Part shown: positions 24,985 through 37,278 of the stretch, in pieces | How positions within the stretch are numbered: the first letter of the stretch is position 1 | Layout: each line of letters opens with the position of its first letter | Assembly: GCA_007922195.1 (NCBI GenBank) | Contig: ML682059.1 | Location: 14,044,153 to 14,108,152 of the forward strand | DNA: 64,000 nt | Source: Podocnemis expansa | Lineage: Eukaryota; Chordata; Testudines; Podocnemididae | Direction of reading: 5' to 3' | Program-made: the position numbers and the translations under genes | Notes under the pieces: model-generated | Database searches by the model: none | Told to the model about the DNA's origin: nothing | Seen by the model: the letters and a program-made list of their open reading frames with translations, nothing else

Positions 24985-25737
24985 GCAGATGGATTCATAA
25001 CAACTGGGTGCCTCTAGACAGGCTTATCTGCAGGGCTGTGGAGAGGCTGGAGGTCATGATACCTGTACATAGGGAAAGGTAGGAGAAAGGTCCTGAAGAC
25101 CAAATTTAGATGACTAGGTAAGAGATTAATGTCTAGCACTCCCATGGGTAGCAATCTCTGAAATGCTTCTAGTTCCACATACAGAGTCAGACAAACAGAC
25201 AGAGTCCAATATGTAGATAGAACAATACAGGTTGGAAGTTTTGGGCTTTAATAGTTACCTGGTAATCATTTGGGAAAGGAAGAGCTTATATAGAAAAGAT
25301 GGACAACACCTAAATCGAACTGGAACCAAACTACTAGTGTGGACAATTTAAAAAGTTGTAAAAGGTTTTTGTTGTTGTTTGTTTTGGTTTGTTTTTTTTC
25401 CCCTTTGTTTTAAAAAACTCAGAGCTTCAGGAAAGCCAACAGGTACAAAAGAGCACATGGTTCTAGCAGAGACATCCCTGAGGGATGAAATTATTAAAGG
25501 GAAACTATATCCTAGTAAAAAAAGATAAGGAAGAAATCGGTAAAGTACAAGTAGAAATGATGTGAGGAATAGTCAAATGTAAAAGAATTCTATTTAAATA
25601 TAAAACATCAAGGGAAGCAACCAAACATTGGTAAAATTTATTCATGTATATATACAAGTGCTAAAAGTGTTAATGCTGAGATGGGTGAATCAGAGTGCCA
25701 AGCATTAAATCAGGATATTGATATAACAGGATTCACA

Positions 25738-26095
25738 CACCATGTCTCTACTAGCAAAAGTTAGTTTGGATTTGTCAGTCTGAACCAAAAAGTTCGACGT
25801 TAGGTCAAACTAACCTAGGGTTAGTTCGAGTTAACATCTAGCCTATTAGTTTGAACTAACATTGTGGACTAGTTTGAACTAACTGTTAGTTCGAGTTAGT
25901 TCACATTTGTTAGTTTAAACTGAATGCCTTAGTTTGAACTCACTAAGTTTGAACTAAGGGTTAGTTTGAGTCTTCACCAGACTTAGTTCAAACGTCGCTT
26001 AGTCTAAACTAAGGAAAGCCTCATGTGGCCATGGGCTAAATTAGTCCAGACTAAGCCTCCTTAATCCAGACTAATTTGCCAGTTTACACAGAGCC
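25738..26095. mobile_element. Palindromic Harbinger-like MITE, TTAGTTCAAACTAA family, copy 3
   Basis: 358 bp from CACCATGTCTCTACTAGCAAA to TTTGCCAGTTTACACAGAGCC. The interior carries many GTTAGTTTGAACTAAC-type palindromes. ACA flanks both ends (25735-25737 and 26096-26098). It lies within the CR1 at 24985-28313. Confidence 0.7.
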
Positions 26096-27591
26096 ACAGA
26101 AACTTGGTGGAATGAGGAGAATTAATGGGTCACAGTAAAGACAGGATATAACATGTATAGGAATAACAAAAGAGGTTGCTTTGGTGAAAGAGTGGAACTA
26201 TATGTAAAAACATAGAATAAAAAAACCTAAAAAGTTTAAATGAATTAAACTGTACCATGCAATCTTTATGGATTGAAATTCCATGTGTGAACAATAAGGG
26301 TACAGCAGTAGGAATGTACTACCAACCACATGCCTTAACAGGTGACTGTGAAAAGCTGAGAGAGATAAGAAAGCTATAGAAACAGAAAACACAATAACAA
26401 GGGGGGATTTCAACTATTTGCAGGTTGAGTGGGTATTTGTCACATCAAGGGACGCAGGGAGAAAAAGTCTAGATACTATGAACAAGTGCTTCTTGGAGTA
26501 GCATGTTCTGGTTGATTTAGTGAACACAAGATCTGGTCCAAGAGATGGAAGTAGCTGAGCTACTTGTTAATAGCATCCATAAACTTAATTAAATTTAACA
26601 TACCTGTAGTGGAAAATATGCCAAAGAAACCTACCACAGTAGCATTTAACATAAAAAAGAGCTGCACAAAAAAGGAGGAAGCTAGTTGAAGAAAAATTAA
26701 AAGGAACAGTCAGAAGAGTTACATGTCTGCAAACCATAAGAAAATTATTTACAAATACCATAGTGATGGCTCAAACTAAATGCATACCCCAAATAAAAAA
26801 AGAACAGCAAGAGGAACAAAAAAATCACTATAGTTAAAGAAATGAGTAAAAGAGGTGGCTAGATGTAAAAAAGCACCTGTTAGAAATTAAAAGTTAGATC
26901 CTAGGGAGGAAAACAGAAGGGAGTATAAACTCTGGCAAGTCAAGTACAAAAATATAATAGAGTTGGCCAAATCTACTTGAAAATCAACCAACCGAAAATA
27001 CAAAATCTAACAGCAAAAAAATTTTAAAAAATGCTTCAGAAGCAGGATACCTGCCAAACTGGCAGCTGGGCCACTGGACAACAGAGATGCCAAAGGGTCA
27101 CTGGGAGAAGACAAGGACATTACAGAGAAGCTAAATGAATCCTCTGTATTGGTCTTCACTGCAGAAGATGTGGGGAGGTCCCTACTCCTAAGCCATTCCT
27201 TTTAGTTGACAACTCTGAGAACTTGTCACAGACTGAAGTGTCAAAAGAGAAGATTTTAAAACAAATTGATAATCCAACAGTAAGAAGTAATCAAGACCAG
27301 TTAGTATTCTCCCAAGACTTCTGAAGGAACTCAAATATCAAATTGCAGAACTACTAACTGTTGAATAACCTATTGCTTGAATCAGTCTCTGTACCAAATG
27401 ACTGCAGGATGGCTTATATAATGATGGGAAAGGATAGGAATAAATGATCACTTTTCACAATGAAAGGTAAATAGCAGGGTTTCCCATTAATCTCTACTGA
27501 GACCAGTGTTGTTCAACATATTACTGAATGATCTGAAAAAGGAGGTAGATAATGACATGGCGATTTGTGAGGGTCATCTAAAATTACTCAA

Positions 27592-27784
27592 AAATAAACA
27601 TGGAGTCCTATGGCACTTTTCATGATTAATATATGTATTTAATGCATGTTCTGAGAAATGCATCTGACAAAATAGGCTGTAGCCCACAAAACTTTATGCC
27701 AGAAGAAATATGTTAATCTTTAAGGTGCCACAGGACTTTTGTTTCTGCTATATACAGACTTACATGGCTACCCCTTTGGGACTT
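27592..27784. mobile_element. Foldback pair of Penelope-like 3' ends inside CR1
   Basis: The left arm is a minus-strand PLE end (ATGGAGTCCTATGGCACTTT). The right arm is a plus-strand end: CATCTGACAAAATAGG, CCCACAAAACTTTATGCC, TTAATCTTTAAGGTGCCACA and TACATGGCTACCCCTTTGGG. The two arms meet in the middle with no coding sequence between them. Confidence 0.75.
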
Positions 27785-28313
27785 ATTAAAAAGATTCAGA
27801 CTATTCATTTTACAAAAGAAATAAGTAGTGGGGTATATGACAGAAATCTATAAAATCATGAACAGAATGGAGAAACCAAGTAAGGAAATGTTATTGACTT
27901 CTTCACATAACACAAGAACTGTGGGGTTATGAAATTAATAAATAGCAATTTTAAAAGAAATGGGAAGTAGTTCTTCATGCAATGCACAGTTAACCTGCGG
28001 AACTCATTGAAAGGGGATGTTGTGAAAGCCCAAAATATAACTGGGTTAAAAAAAGAATTAAGTAAGTTCATGGAAGATGAGACCATCTGTACTTATTAGC
28101 CAAAATGGTCAGGTATGCAACCCCTTGGACCAACTGTCTCTACACCTCCAACTGTTAGAAGTTTGGATCGGACAACAGGACGTGGATTACTCAACATTAC
28201 GCTCTACTATTTATCCCTGTGAAGCATATGGCAATGGTTACTGTTGAAAGATGGGATATTGAGCTAGATGGACCATTGGTGTGATCCAGTATGGCTGTTC
28301 TTATCTTCTTATG

Positions 28314-31300
28314 TTTCTTTTTTGTGGCGAAAGTTGTAGTAGAGTTTTCTTTGGTATTTGGTCTTGAAGATTATACGGCCAAATACTTGTAATGATTATT
28401 TTTCTGAATAATGACAGCAAAGACAAGTTAATAAAATAAGTAGCATAGGATTTAATTTTTCTCAGTTTAAATTTTTCTATCAGTCTTCTTTAAATTTATT
28501 TTTCTGTTGAATATTTTACTTATGCAGGTGACAGTACCAATTCCATAGATGAAGATGCACTGAGATTTGCCCTTAAAGGAAGACTAAAATCACGCCTCTT
28601 TTGCAGTTTAATGGCTATATGTATTTTCTGGATTTGACACAATTCTTTTTATGAAACTGAATTTTCCATGTAGCTTTATAGTAAAATGTTGTTAACTTTT
28701 AAAGAGGAAATATTTAACCATGCTCCTTTAAAAAACATCCTCTTTTTTCCTCCCCATTGCTTCCCCTATCTCTCTCAATCCCAACAATTTCCAGACTTCT
28801 CTCTCTCCCTCTAACCCATACATATCACAACATTATCTTGAACATAATGAAATTTATGAACACTTAAAATTAAACATAAAAGCATTCCTTTGATTCAGAA
28901 TAATTTAAGTGAGTTTTGCCTAGATAGCTGGAGTAGTTGCCAAACTCTGTCATCAGTTTATGTTTTTCAATGTTGTCTACTAGTATCCCTGCTCAGCAGA
29001 GTCCCTAGTGAGGCAAAATTGCCACCAGGGGGTCTGAGAAGGCTCTGAGGCAACATGGAGGAGGAGCAGGTAGGAGGATGGGTGTAGGGTTGAGGGAGAA
29101 ATGGGATTTGAAGAATGGCGGTTGGAGAGAGGGGAAGAGGTGCTAATGTTGGAGGAACTCATTGTGGATCAGGATAAGAAACTTACATTAATGAGCAGCT
29201 ATTCATAGGAGTAGTCCCACTTATTTCAGTAAGAATACTTGTGTAGGAAAGTGCATACCAATGCAAGCATTGCATAGTCTACACCTTTCTATGCACCTCT
29301 GCCTCAGCACCTACAGAATTTTTTCTCTTAGATGCTGTTGCTCGCTGTGCCAGAGTAGTCAGGGCATTGGGGCGCCCTGAACTTCCAGAGGGCTGCTGGG
29401 GAATTTAAAGGCCAGTGTATGGAGAAATCTGGAAACGTCAGTGTTTTAGCTTCGCTGCCTCAGTGATCTGGTGCACAAAACACAGTGTTGTGGGAAGACA
29501 AGGGTAAAGGGGCCAGGTCATAGAGTCAGGGATATGTGTGAGGTGAAAAGGGAGGCAGAATAAGGAATGCATTCATAGGGGAAGCCTTGTGCCCACTGAT
29601 GCTCGCCTTCCCTTAGTGCCCCTGTAATGGAAACAGTCAATAATTAATGGTGGAGTGGAGAGCAATGGGATTAAGCAGAGATTAGTCAAGAAGAAAGACA
29701 ACTGGGAATTTGTGAGAGGAGCAGGAAGTTACCCTGTATGTGTATGCTCTCCACAGCCCCTGACCCTACTTTCATGCTGTCTTCTTGTTACCCCATAAGA
29801 TATAACTTCTGCAGGAGGTCTTCACCCTTCCCAGCTGTAGTCCTAGTGTGATGGATTTTCACCCTATATTCCAGGTTAATTAAATTTTTTTTGTGGGGAA
29901 TGTACTTCTGCTTTCAGGTTGTATCACATCACATGGTATCTCTCTGTATGAAAAATTGCCTCTTCTCAACTAATATATCCTGATAACAAATTACTGGCAT
30001 TTAGTAAGGGACAGATTCTGATACCATTACACACTATTAATAGCTCCTTATTCCATAACTGGATATAATTAAGATACTTGTTGAGATTATGGTGTAAGAA
30101 TTTGGCATTAATTATTTTTAATTGGCATTTACATTTGAATAAATATTCAGCAACAGTAATGCAGTAGAACACTGACAGTAAACTTGGTTATATAAACTCT
30201 GCTGATAGTAAAGGATGACAAAAACCTGACACTGTTTCAGGGCATTGCAATATGCTATTCTACAGTTCTAGTTAAAGTGGAATTCTACTGAGATTATTTT
30301 TTATATCCAAGATTCAAACTTTCAGATTTTACATGTTGCACAGCTTTACTTATTTTCATTTAATATGTCTAGTTGATGGTCAAATCTGTGCTGTTCCTCC
30401 CTTTCATTTACTACATGATGGTGACATACATGAGGAAACAAATGCACACCTGTTTTTCAAATTTGCATCTGCTTTTCAGGGATTCTCTCCCTTTTATTAC
30501 ATAACATCTTTGCAAGCACAAATCCTGCCAACTTGTAACACAATAATGCTGAAATTTAAAGCTACATTGCCTCAGAACTTCTTTTCTGTTGATAGTAGAA
30601 CCTTTCAAATGCCAAGCATTATGTAGAATTTCTATTTCAGTACTAAAAATATAGACGTCGATGCTGCAAACACTTACATGCATGCATAACTTTCTGAATG
30701 TGAGTCAGACAGTTCCTCTGTAATTGGTCTACATTCGTTATTAAACCCTTTATTATTTAGAGTAATTATAATTTAATAGCTCTGGTTTTCTGTAAGATAT
30801 TTTAACTTCAGTTGAATCTCTGTTTTTTATAGCTTTTCTGTCTCTTAAAATGGAAATAAAAAAATATGCAAAATTAAAACTACATAGCTTACAACAGCTC
30901 AGAAAAATGGAGAAGCCTTTGGAAATAAAGGGTAGATGGGGTCATTCTGAAACATAATTAGGCAGTTATAAACAACAACATTCTCCTGTGTCATAGAACA
31001 ACATATACTGTTCCTAATTAATACAGGAAAGAGACTATAGTTTGTTCTTCTTTCTCCTTGCAGTTATGTTTAGTGAATTATTAATTTAAGGAGACTGCCA
31101 GAAGCAGGAATTAAAACAAGGAGAGATTGACTGGAATAGCTGGAAAATGGAGCTGTTTTCATTGTGACCTTGGCTTCCAGCAGGTTCTAGCTGGAATGGC
31201 TCTTATTCTGAACAAAAACAAAATCAACTTAGAAATTTCTTTTATGAGCAAAGAGTTTCTTGATTGAAGCTGCCTTTGAAAATATGCTCCTACTTCCTCA

Positions 31301-31696
31301 TGGTAGCTTTAGCGCCATTAGAATGCATATGTTTTAGTTTGTAGTTGTGAGAAGTATTGTAGAACAAACAAAGCTGCCATCTCATACATCTAAATTTTTT
31401 CTTTAAAAGTCATGTTGAATGTAGGGAAGTTAAAACAGAAAAATTTTAAGCCATTATATGTCATAGTTTGCTTCTACTGACTTTACTTTCAATACTGATG
31501 AAAATGCTCCGAATACCTAACACTGAATCTCACAGGCTTATCTCCATAAAGCATCTTAAGTAGAAATTAGTGTGGGGTGAAATACCATAAATAGGATGGG
31601 TTATATAGTGAAGAAAATTCAACTATTCATTTTCACAACCTTACCCAATCCCTGCTGGTTGAAGGCCAGTCTGTTGTGAGTGTACCCAACCAGTGA
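28314..31696. other. Intronic sequence without a gene
   Basis: Anonymous, largely AT-rich. A short segment near 29215 ('gtcccacttatttcagtaag') looks like the tail of an ancient LINE or SINE. No gene seen. Confidence 0.35.
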
Positions 31697-32540
31697 ATCT
31701 CACACAGAATCAGACTCATAGGACTAGAAGGACCTCCAGAAGTCTTCTAGTCCAGTCCTCCACACCACAGGCAGGACTAAGTATTATCTAGGTCATCTAG
31801 GACAGATGTTTGTCTAACCTAGTCTTAAAAATCTCCACTGATGGAAATCCTACCACCTCACAAGGCAATTAATTCCAGTGTTTAACTACCTTGACAGTTA
31901 GCAACTTTTTCCCACTGTCCAACCTAAAATGCCACTGCTGCAAGTTAAGCCCTGTGCTTCTTGTTTTATCCTTAGAGGTTAAGAGCAATCCAACCTCCAT
32001 ATAACATCCTTCTCTATACCTGAAAACTATTATCATGTGCTTCTCAGTCTTTTCCAGATTAGCCAAATCCAATTTTTAAAATATTCCCTCATAAGTCACC
32101 TTTTCTAGACCTTTAATCAGTTTTGTTGTTCTTCTCCAGACTTTTCAATTTGTCCATGTCTTTCCTGAAATGCAGTACCCAAAAAGGGACACAATATTCC
32201 AGTTGAGGCCTAATCAGCGTGGAGTAGACTGAAGAATTACTTCTGATGTCTTGCTTATAACACTCCTGCTAATACATTCTGGAATGAGGATTCTTTTTCT
32301 TTTTTCACAAACAGTGTTACACTGCTGAATCACATTTTGTGTGATCTACTGTGATTCACTCTGACACCCCCTGCCAGACCTCTTTCTGCAGTACTCTTTC
32401 CTAGGGAGTTATTTCCCACTCTTTATGCACACAGCTGATTGTTCCTTCCTAAGTGAAGTACTTTGCAAGTGTCCTTGAATTTCATTCTGTTTACTTCAGA
32501 CCATTTCTCCAGTTTGTCCAGATCATTCTGAATTTCAATC
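31697..32540 (-). mobile_element. CR1 LINE, antisense
   Basis: About 850 bp with antisense CR1 landmarks: GACTCATAGGACTAGAAGG, CTAGTCCAGTCCTCCACACC, CAGACTTTTCAATTTGTCC, ATATTCCAGTTGAGGCCTAA. The residual minus-strand frame still shows DKTRSTGLNLQQWHFRLDSG, the ORF2 tail. Degraded. Confidence 0.8.
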
Positions 32541-33689
32541 GTTCTGCTAACCAGTGTAGAGGGAGATCGCTATTCCTAACTTTGGGTCTCCAAGGCACAC
32601 TCAGGTGGAATGCCACAGGTCAAGCTCCTTAAGACTGGAATAGCTATCTTCACCCTCTTGAACTCCAGGTTTCTTATATATATTCTCTCAGAATTTGACC
32701 TGGCTGTGGTTGCTCTAATCTTCTTGAGTAGGCCATTCAAGGACAAACCAGCAGGCATGCAAAGACAACAAGGTTAGCAAAGGAATTTTTTTGCCATAGG
32801 CACTTTTATTCTGGGAAGCACTATAGAGTTATAGATCTTAAAAAATAACCAACAGTACCCTTAATCTCATCTTGCCCCTTCTGTGAATCCCTAGCTTGTT
32901 AGCTTTATCAGGCAGGACAAATCTTTTAGCCTTCTTTCTCCTTAACTTAGTCTTCTTATATGTTGTGGTGGTCTAGCCTCCCTTCACGTAGATCATTCCC
33001 CCTTAAATATAGTCCTTAAGATCTTTGGCAATGTGTCCATGCTGAGAAACTACAGCTCCTTCTTCCAGTCAGGTTCTTATGTTGTGAGTTCACTGTTTTT
33101 CTGGATGAGGCCAGTAGTGGAGAGACAGTTGATATTTCATAGATATAAAATGACCTGTGTAGGCACGTATTCTTATTATTACACTTGTGTCCCCATCCCA
33201 CTTCCATCCTACTACTTTTTTGTTACATTGCCTTGTTAAACCTGGTTTCCAAATGAGACTGAAAATTCTTCTGAAAGTCTTACCCATAGGCCAGACTCTG
33301 AGATGTCTTATGTTTGTATCTCAAGGCTAAAAGTAGCCAAAATTCTGACTTTCAGTTTCACTGAAACAATGAAGAACACATAAGACTCTGCAGGTCCACA
33401 CATGCTACAGATAAAATTATGGAACATGTAAAGGGCGAAAGTGGGTGTGTAGGGACACAGCCTATATGTTAGTTCCACACATGGGGTGAAAATAGGCATC
33501 GAATGGAAGTAAGGGAATGTGTTTGCTATTTCCCTACATATCTAGAATCTGCTGAATATGACTCAGCTATCTAGATATTTTGGTAAGTGGTTTCTTCTAC
33601 CTGATCTTCTCCCCCATTCCCAAGTGATTAGTAGGCAGAAATCTCTTTTTCATCAGATTTTGCTTGTTTACTTGCTGAGATCTTCTGTG
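32541..33689. other. Intronic sequence, possible LTR relic in part
   Basis: Around 32700-33290 the sequence has features seen in LTR relics (minus-strand AATAAAAG near 32808), but no termini or duplication were found. No gene. Confidence 0.25.
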
Positions 33690-33747
33690 ACATTTTGATT
33701 CTTGGAGTTTGTTTGCTGAACTAGACTCACATGGCTACTCCTTTGGA
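33690..33747 (+). mobile_element. Penelope-like element 3' end fragment
   Basis: TGTTTGCTGAACTAGACTCA followed by CATGGCTACTCCTTTGGAC, the terminal PLE sequence shared by other copies in the window. It directly precedes a hAT-like element. Confidence 0.6.
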
Positions 33748-33755
33748 CGCTTGAT

Positions 33756-34248
33756 CAGGGGCGTCGCTGGTGCCGGGCACATGGGGCACGTGCCCTGAAT
33801 CCCGGCACCAGTGCCCCGGGTCTGGCGGGACCCTGCGTATCCCAGCCTCCAGCCCGATCGGGCCAGAGATCCGGGGCCCAGCCATCCGCGGCAGCCCTGT
33901 CCCCAGCTGGGGTCCGGGGCTCAGCTGCCCGTGGCCACGGAGACCGCTCCTGGCCCCGTCCCCGCGAGAGATCCAGGGCCCAGCTGCCTGTGGCCACAGA
34001 GGCCGCTCCTGGCTCCGTCCCCAGCCAGGGATCCGGGGCTCAGCTGCCCATGACCGTGGCGGTCCTGTCCCCAGCCGGGGATCTGGGGCTCAGCCGCCCG
34101 TGGCTGCGGGGGCCGCTCCTGGCCCTGTCCTCCACCAGGGACCAGGGCTCAGCCCCTCGTGGCCACTTCTGGCCCCATTCCTAGCCTGGGCCATGGCCTG
34201 GGCCAGTGCCCCGGGTCTTTCCCCAGGGCAGCAACACCCCTGCCCCTG
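33756..34248. mobile_element. GC-rich hAT-like MITE, long copy
   Basis: Starts CAGGGGCGTCGCTGGTGCC. The right end, read on the minus strand, gives CAGGGGTGTTGCTGCC from position 34242; the exact terminus (34242 or 34248) is unclear because CCCCTG is repeated. The ends match the two shorter copies at 37557 and 38682. The flanks 'gacgcttgat' and 'gactcttat' may be a degraded target duplication. The core is a tandem array (33865-34200). Proline-rich open frames across it are by-products of composition and repeats. Confidence 0.6.
33865..34200. repeat. Tandem array inside the hAT-like element
   Basis: Units starting at ATCCGGGGC(C/T)CAG-type segments occur near 33869, 33912, 33971, 34031, 34081 and 34141, spaced 43 to 60 bp. 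Each continues into CCGTGGCCAC and GCTCCTGGCCC-like sequence. Confidence 0.75.
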
Positions 34249-34344
34249 ACTCTTATCACTTCAAAAATGTTATCTTCTTAAATCTTAACTGAAAATGTTT
34301 TCTGTTGTTTTCATACCTTTTCTTGTATACTACTGCTACCACTA

Positions 34345-34650
34345 CTAGTATTTTGGACTTCTGTAGCATATTTTATTCAAAAGAAACAAAGTACTATGCA
34401 AACATTCATTAAGTCTCACACTAACGTAACAGGTAAGTATTATAGTTTTACAGGTGAAACATCTTGGTGCACACAATGAAAATTGAAGTACTGTACTTTG
34501 TTTAGGCAGGTACATCTGCTTTCAGGAGCATAACTTTCACCTACATTTGAGAATTTTAGCAAAAAATGACTTGCTGAAGGTCACAAAACATGTCATTAGC
34601 AGAGCTGAGAACACAACCTGATCACAGTTAACGGTCACCTATCCTCAGGC
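34345..34650 (-). repeat. MIR-like SINE relic
   Basis: Landmarks of an antisense MIR-type SINE in order: AAGTACTATGCAAACATTCA, TTAAGTCTCACACTAAC, GGTAAGTATTATAGTTTTAC, GACTTGCTGAAGGTCACAAA and GCAGAGCTGAGAACACAACC. Confidence 0.55.
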
Positions 34651-34750
34651 TTTTGACCTGGGCCTTCAGTACTGTAACTGCAGAAGTGATATTGAAAAGC
34701 ATACAGGAAAAATAGAGAGATGAGTTTTATTTATTTGGGCTTCCAAGAAC

Positions 34751-34790
34751 ACAACTCTTAAGCACTTGAGACAATTCTTAAGCACTTGAG
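34751..34790. repeat. 20-bp tandem duplication
   Basis: Two 20-bp units (34751-34770 and 34771-34790) that differ at one base. The shared core is CTTAAGCACTTGAG. Confidence 0.9.
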
Positions 34791-34995
34791 ACATATTTGT
34801 TATGTGGAATCACTTAAAGTCAGGAAATACATAATTTTCCTTATTTTAAAAAGCTATTTATTTTATGCCCTTGCTTTAGCCCCATGAAAATCTTGGATTT
34901 TTCAGTTTTTCCTCTGTAGCCAGGAATGCTCTACTTGCTTGCTGTAAACACTAACCAATGCCTTCTTTACTCTATGAAGTGTTTAGGGGTACAAC

Positions 34996-35926
34996 AGAAT
35001 ACTAACCCAGGAACCAGCCCTGCCTACAACAAACCCTGTTGCTAACTCTGCTCGCCTATCCACTCAAGTGACACCATCATAGGACCTAATCAATCGGTCA
35101 CTCCATTAGGGGCTCATTCATCTGCCAATCTGCAGATGAGATATGTGTCACCGTGTGCCAACAATGCCCCTCTGCCTAATACAGTGGCCAAACTGGACTG
35201 TCTTTGTGCAAAAGACTAAATGGACACAAATCAGACAAAACAGTGAGGGAACATTTCAACCTCCCTGGACTTTCTTTAACAGATATGAAGGTTACCATAC
35301 TTTAGCAAAAAGCTTTAAAACTAGACCAACATGAACCTGCAGAACTGGGATTCATATGTAAATCTGACACCATCGTGTTGAGTCTGAATAGAGACTTTGA
35401 ATGGCTAATGCATTATAACAGCAAAATAAACAAGCAGTCCTGTGGCACTTTTAAAGACTGACAAATGTATTTATCGCATGAGCTTTTGTAAGAGTAAATC
35501 CCACTTTTTCTCTCACAAAAGCTCATGCAATAAATAAATTTGTTTGTCTTTAAAAGTGCCAGCGGACTCCTTGTTTGTTTTGCTGAACTCAACTAACTTG
35601 TCTACCCCTTTGGAACTTATTATAACAGGTAATTTGCCTTCCTTTAACATTAACATCTTCTCATCTATTTTTCTTAAAGGCCACATGGCCACTGTTTGAA
35701 TCAAAACAACTTGTTTGATTTGGAAAACAAACTAAAAAACTACTTTGTGATTCAGTCTTTTCTGCACGTATTTATACACCTAACATACTGCAGCTTCCAT
35801 TGCATGCATCTGATGAAGTGGGGTTCTCTCCCACAAAAGCTGATGTGATAAATTGTTAGCCTTCAAAAGTGACACAGGGCTCCATGTTTGTTTTGCTGAA
35901 GTAGACTGACATGGCTACCTCGAGTT
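34996..35926 (+). mobile_element. Older Penelope-like element, 3' part, interrupted by a younger one
   Basis: The segment 34996-35421 encodes remnants of the GIY-YIG region and beyond (for example VREHFNLPG); stops and frameshifts are numerous. The 3' part resumes at 35629 and ends CATCTGATGAAGTGGGGTTC, CACAAAAGCTGATGTGATAA, TTGTTTTGCTGAAGTAGACT, ACATGGCTACC. Between the two lies the insertion at 35422-35618. Confidence 0.75.
35422..35618. mobile_element. Foldback PLE insertion with 10-bp target duplication
   Basis: About 197 bp made of two inverted PLE 3' ends. The left arm is in minus orientation (AGTCCTGTGGCACTTTTAAA, CGCATGAGCTTTTGTAAGAG). The right arm is in plus orientation (CTCACAAAAGCTCATGCAAT, GTCTTTAAAAGTGCCAGCGG, TCTACCCCTTTGGAACTT). 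ATTATAACAG is present directly on each side (35412-35421 and 35619-35628), a clear target-site duplication. Confidence 0.9.
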
Positions 35927-36250
35927 TGTAACACGGGCACAGCTATGGGTGGGCCCAGGTGGGCAGTGAGAGCTTGCTGCTGTGGCAGTGGATGGTTGTG
36001 AGCAGCAGCGCTGCGGGCAGAGGAGCAGCCGCAGGCAGACAGGTGGGGGTGGCTGCTCCTCTGCCCACGGCTCTGGTCCTGCAGAAGGGGCCAGGCTGCC
36101 TCTCCTCCTAGCCTCTCCTCCTGATGTTCCACTTGCTAGGAAACCGGAGCATCAGCAGGAAGATTCTGGTCATGTGAAAAGAAAGCACCTGAAAAGTAGG
36201 GGTCCTGGCCAGAAAGCAGGGGCTAGCTACACTCCTGGTTTGTAAAAAAG
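35927..36250. other. GC-rich segment with a strong hairpin
   Basis: Contains a perfect 16-bp inverted repeat, GGGCAGAGGAGCAGCC (36015-36030) and its complement (36051-36066), with a 20-base loop. The overlapping open frames on both strands have no domain. Origin unknown; it may be another decayed GC-rich DNA transposon. Confidence 0.5.
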
Positions 36251-37240
36251 CTGTCAAACAAACTAGATGCCAGTGTTGTACTGGGAAAGAAAGGGTTTCA
36301 AGGCTGATCTCCTGTCATTTGCTGCCTCTTGCATTTGAATTTAGTATAACATTATGGCCTGTTTCAGTGTATAATACCACAGCACATTAAAATCAAATTC
36401 AAGAGGAAACAGAAGACATCTGGGGCCTGCCCCTCTCCATCCAATACCCCCACCTCCTGCGCATTTTGACTTTAGTTTTCACTAGGAGAGGAACTCTAAC
36501 AGGTGGATTTGTTGATCTAAGTTACTGGTCCCTAGACTCTCTGTCAGCCAGAACTCACATCCTCAGAGCAATGACATGTGTGTTCAAACCTGCCACTGCA
36601 CGCATAGACTTTGAGAGTCTCCAAGCAGTAAGGCCTCCTGGGAGACTTCGCTAAAGGTCAATTCAAGCCTGTGTATAGCAGTAACTTGACCACTTGACTA
36701 GTACCTTTGCAGGAAATGGAATTACACATATAAATATAGGTATTCAAGCATATTCAGCAAAAATTTGCAGGAAGGGGGCTAATATGTAGTAGTTGCACAG
36801 CACTTCCCTTTCTCATGAGCTGCTGCAGGAAAACTGTCTGGATCCCTATCATTTTACACACAGTGCTTACCATCTGCTTAATATATTGGTCCCAATGTAT
36901 ATTTTATGACTTAGAAACAGCATTTTGATTTGGGACTTTCCCAGAAGGACTTTGGTTTAACACAGTAAATTAAGAAAAATATTTTGACAGGAGTCAAATC
37001 CAGATTGCCATGGTGTCTTTAGATCAATATTAAAATTAGAAATGATGAATACACTTCACAATGTATGAACTCAGAAATAATGTGCATGCTAAAATAACTA
37101 AATTACTGAATATTTCAAACTTTCAGAGTAAACAAAACCAACACCGTTTTCAATGAATGATTTTACCAAATTATCTGTGAGAGAATACAACAGAATGGAA
37201 ATGCCTTCACTAAACTGTGAGGTTGGACCCTAATGCCACA
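36251..37240. other. Intronic sequence without a gene
   Basis: Anonymous intron. Near 36560-36600 a box-B-like GTTCAAACCTG occurs, but no tRNA fold or SINE could be made out. Confidence 0.35.
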
Positions 37241-37243
37241 TAT

Positions 37244-37278
<35 letters not shown>
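37241..37278. repeat. (TA)n(CA)n microsatellite
   Basis: An alternating TA run, passing into a short CA run at its right end. Confidence 0.95.

Larger units (their letters stand above)
24985..28313 (+). mobile_element. Long, old CR1-type LINE with nested insertions
   Basis: A roughly 3.3 kb plus-strand relic. Landmarks in order: GGTGCCTCTAGACAGGCTTA and GTCATGATACCTGTACATAG in the 5' region; GGATTTCAACTATTTGCAGG and TACTACCAACCACATGCC in the endonuclease part; TGTATTGGTCTTCACTGCAG; and the 3' end GAGCTAGATGGACCATTGGT, CCAGTATGGCTGTTCTTATC. It is full of stops. A MITE (25738-26095) and a PLE foldback pair (27592-27784) are inserted in it, the latter with loss of LINE sequence. Confidence 0.75.

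Noticed and set aside
33755..34249. 159-codon proline-rich open frame and its overlaps
   Set aside because: It coincides with a GC-rich tandem array inside a hAT-like element; no domain or splice context.
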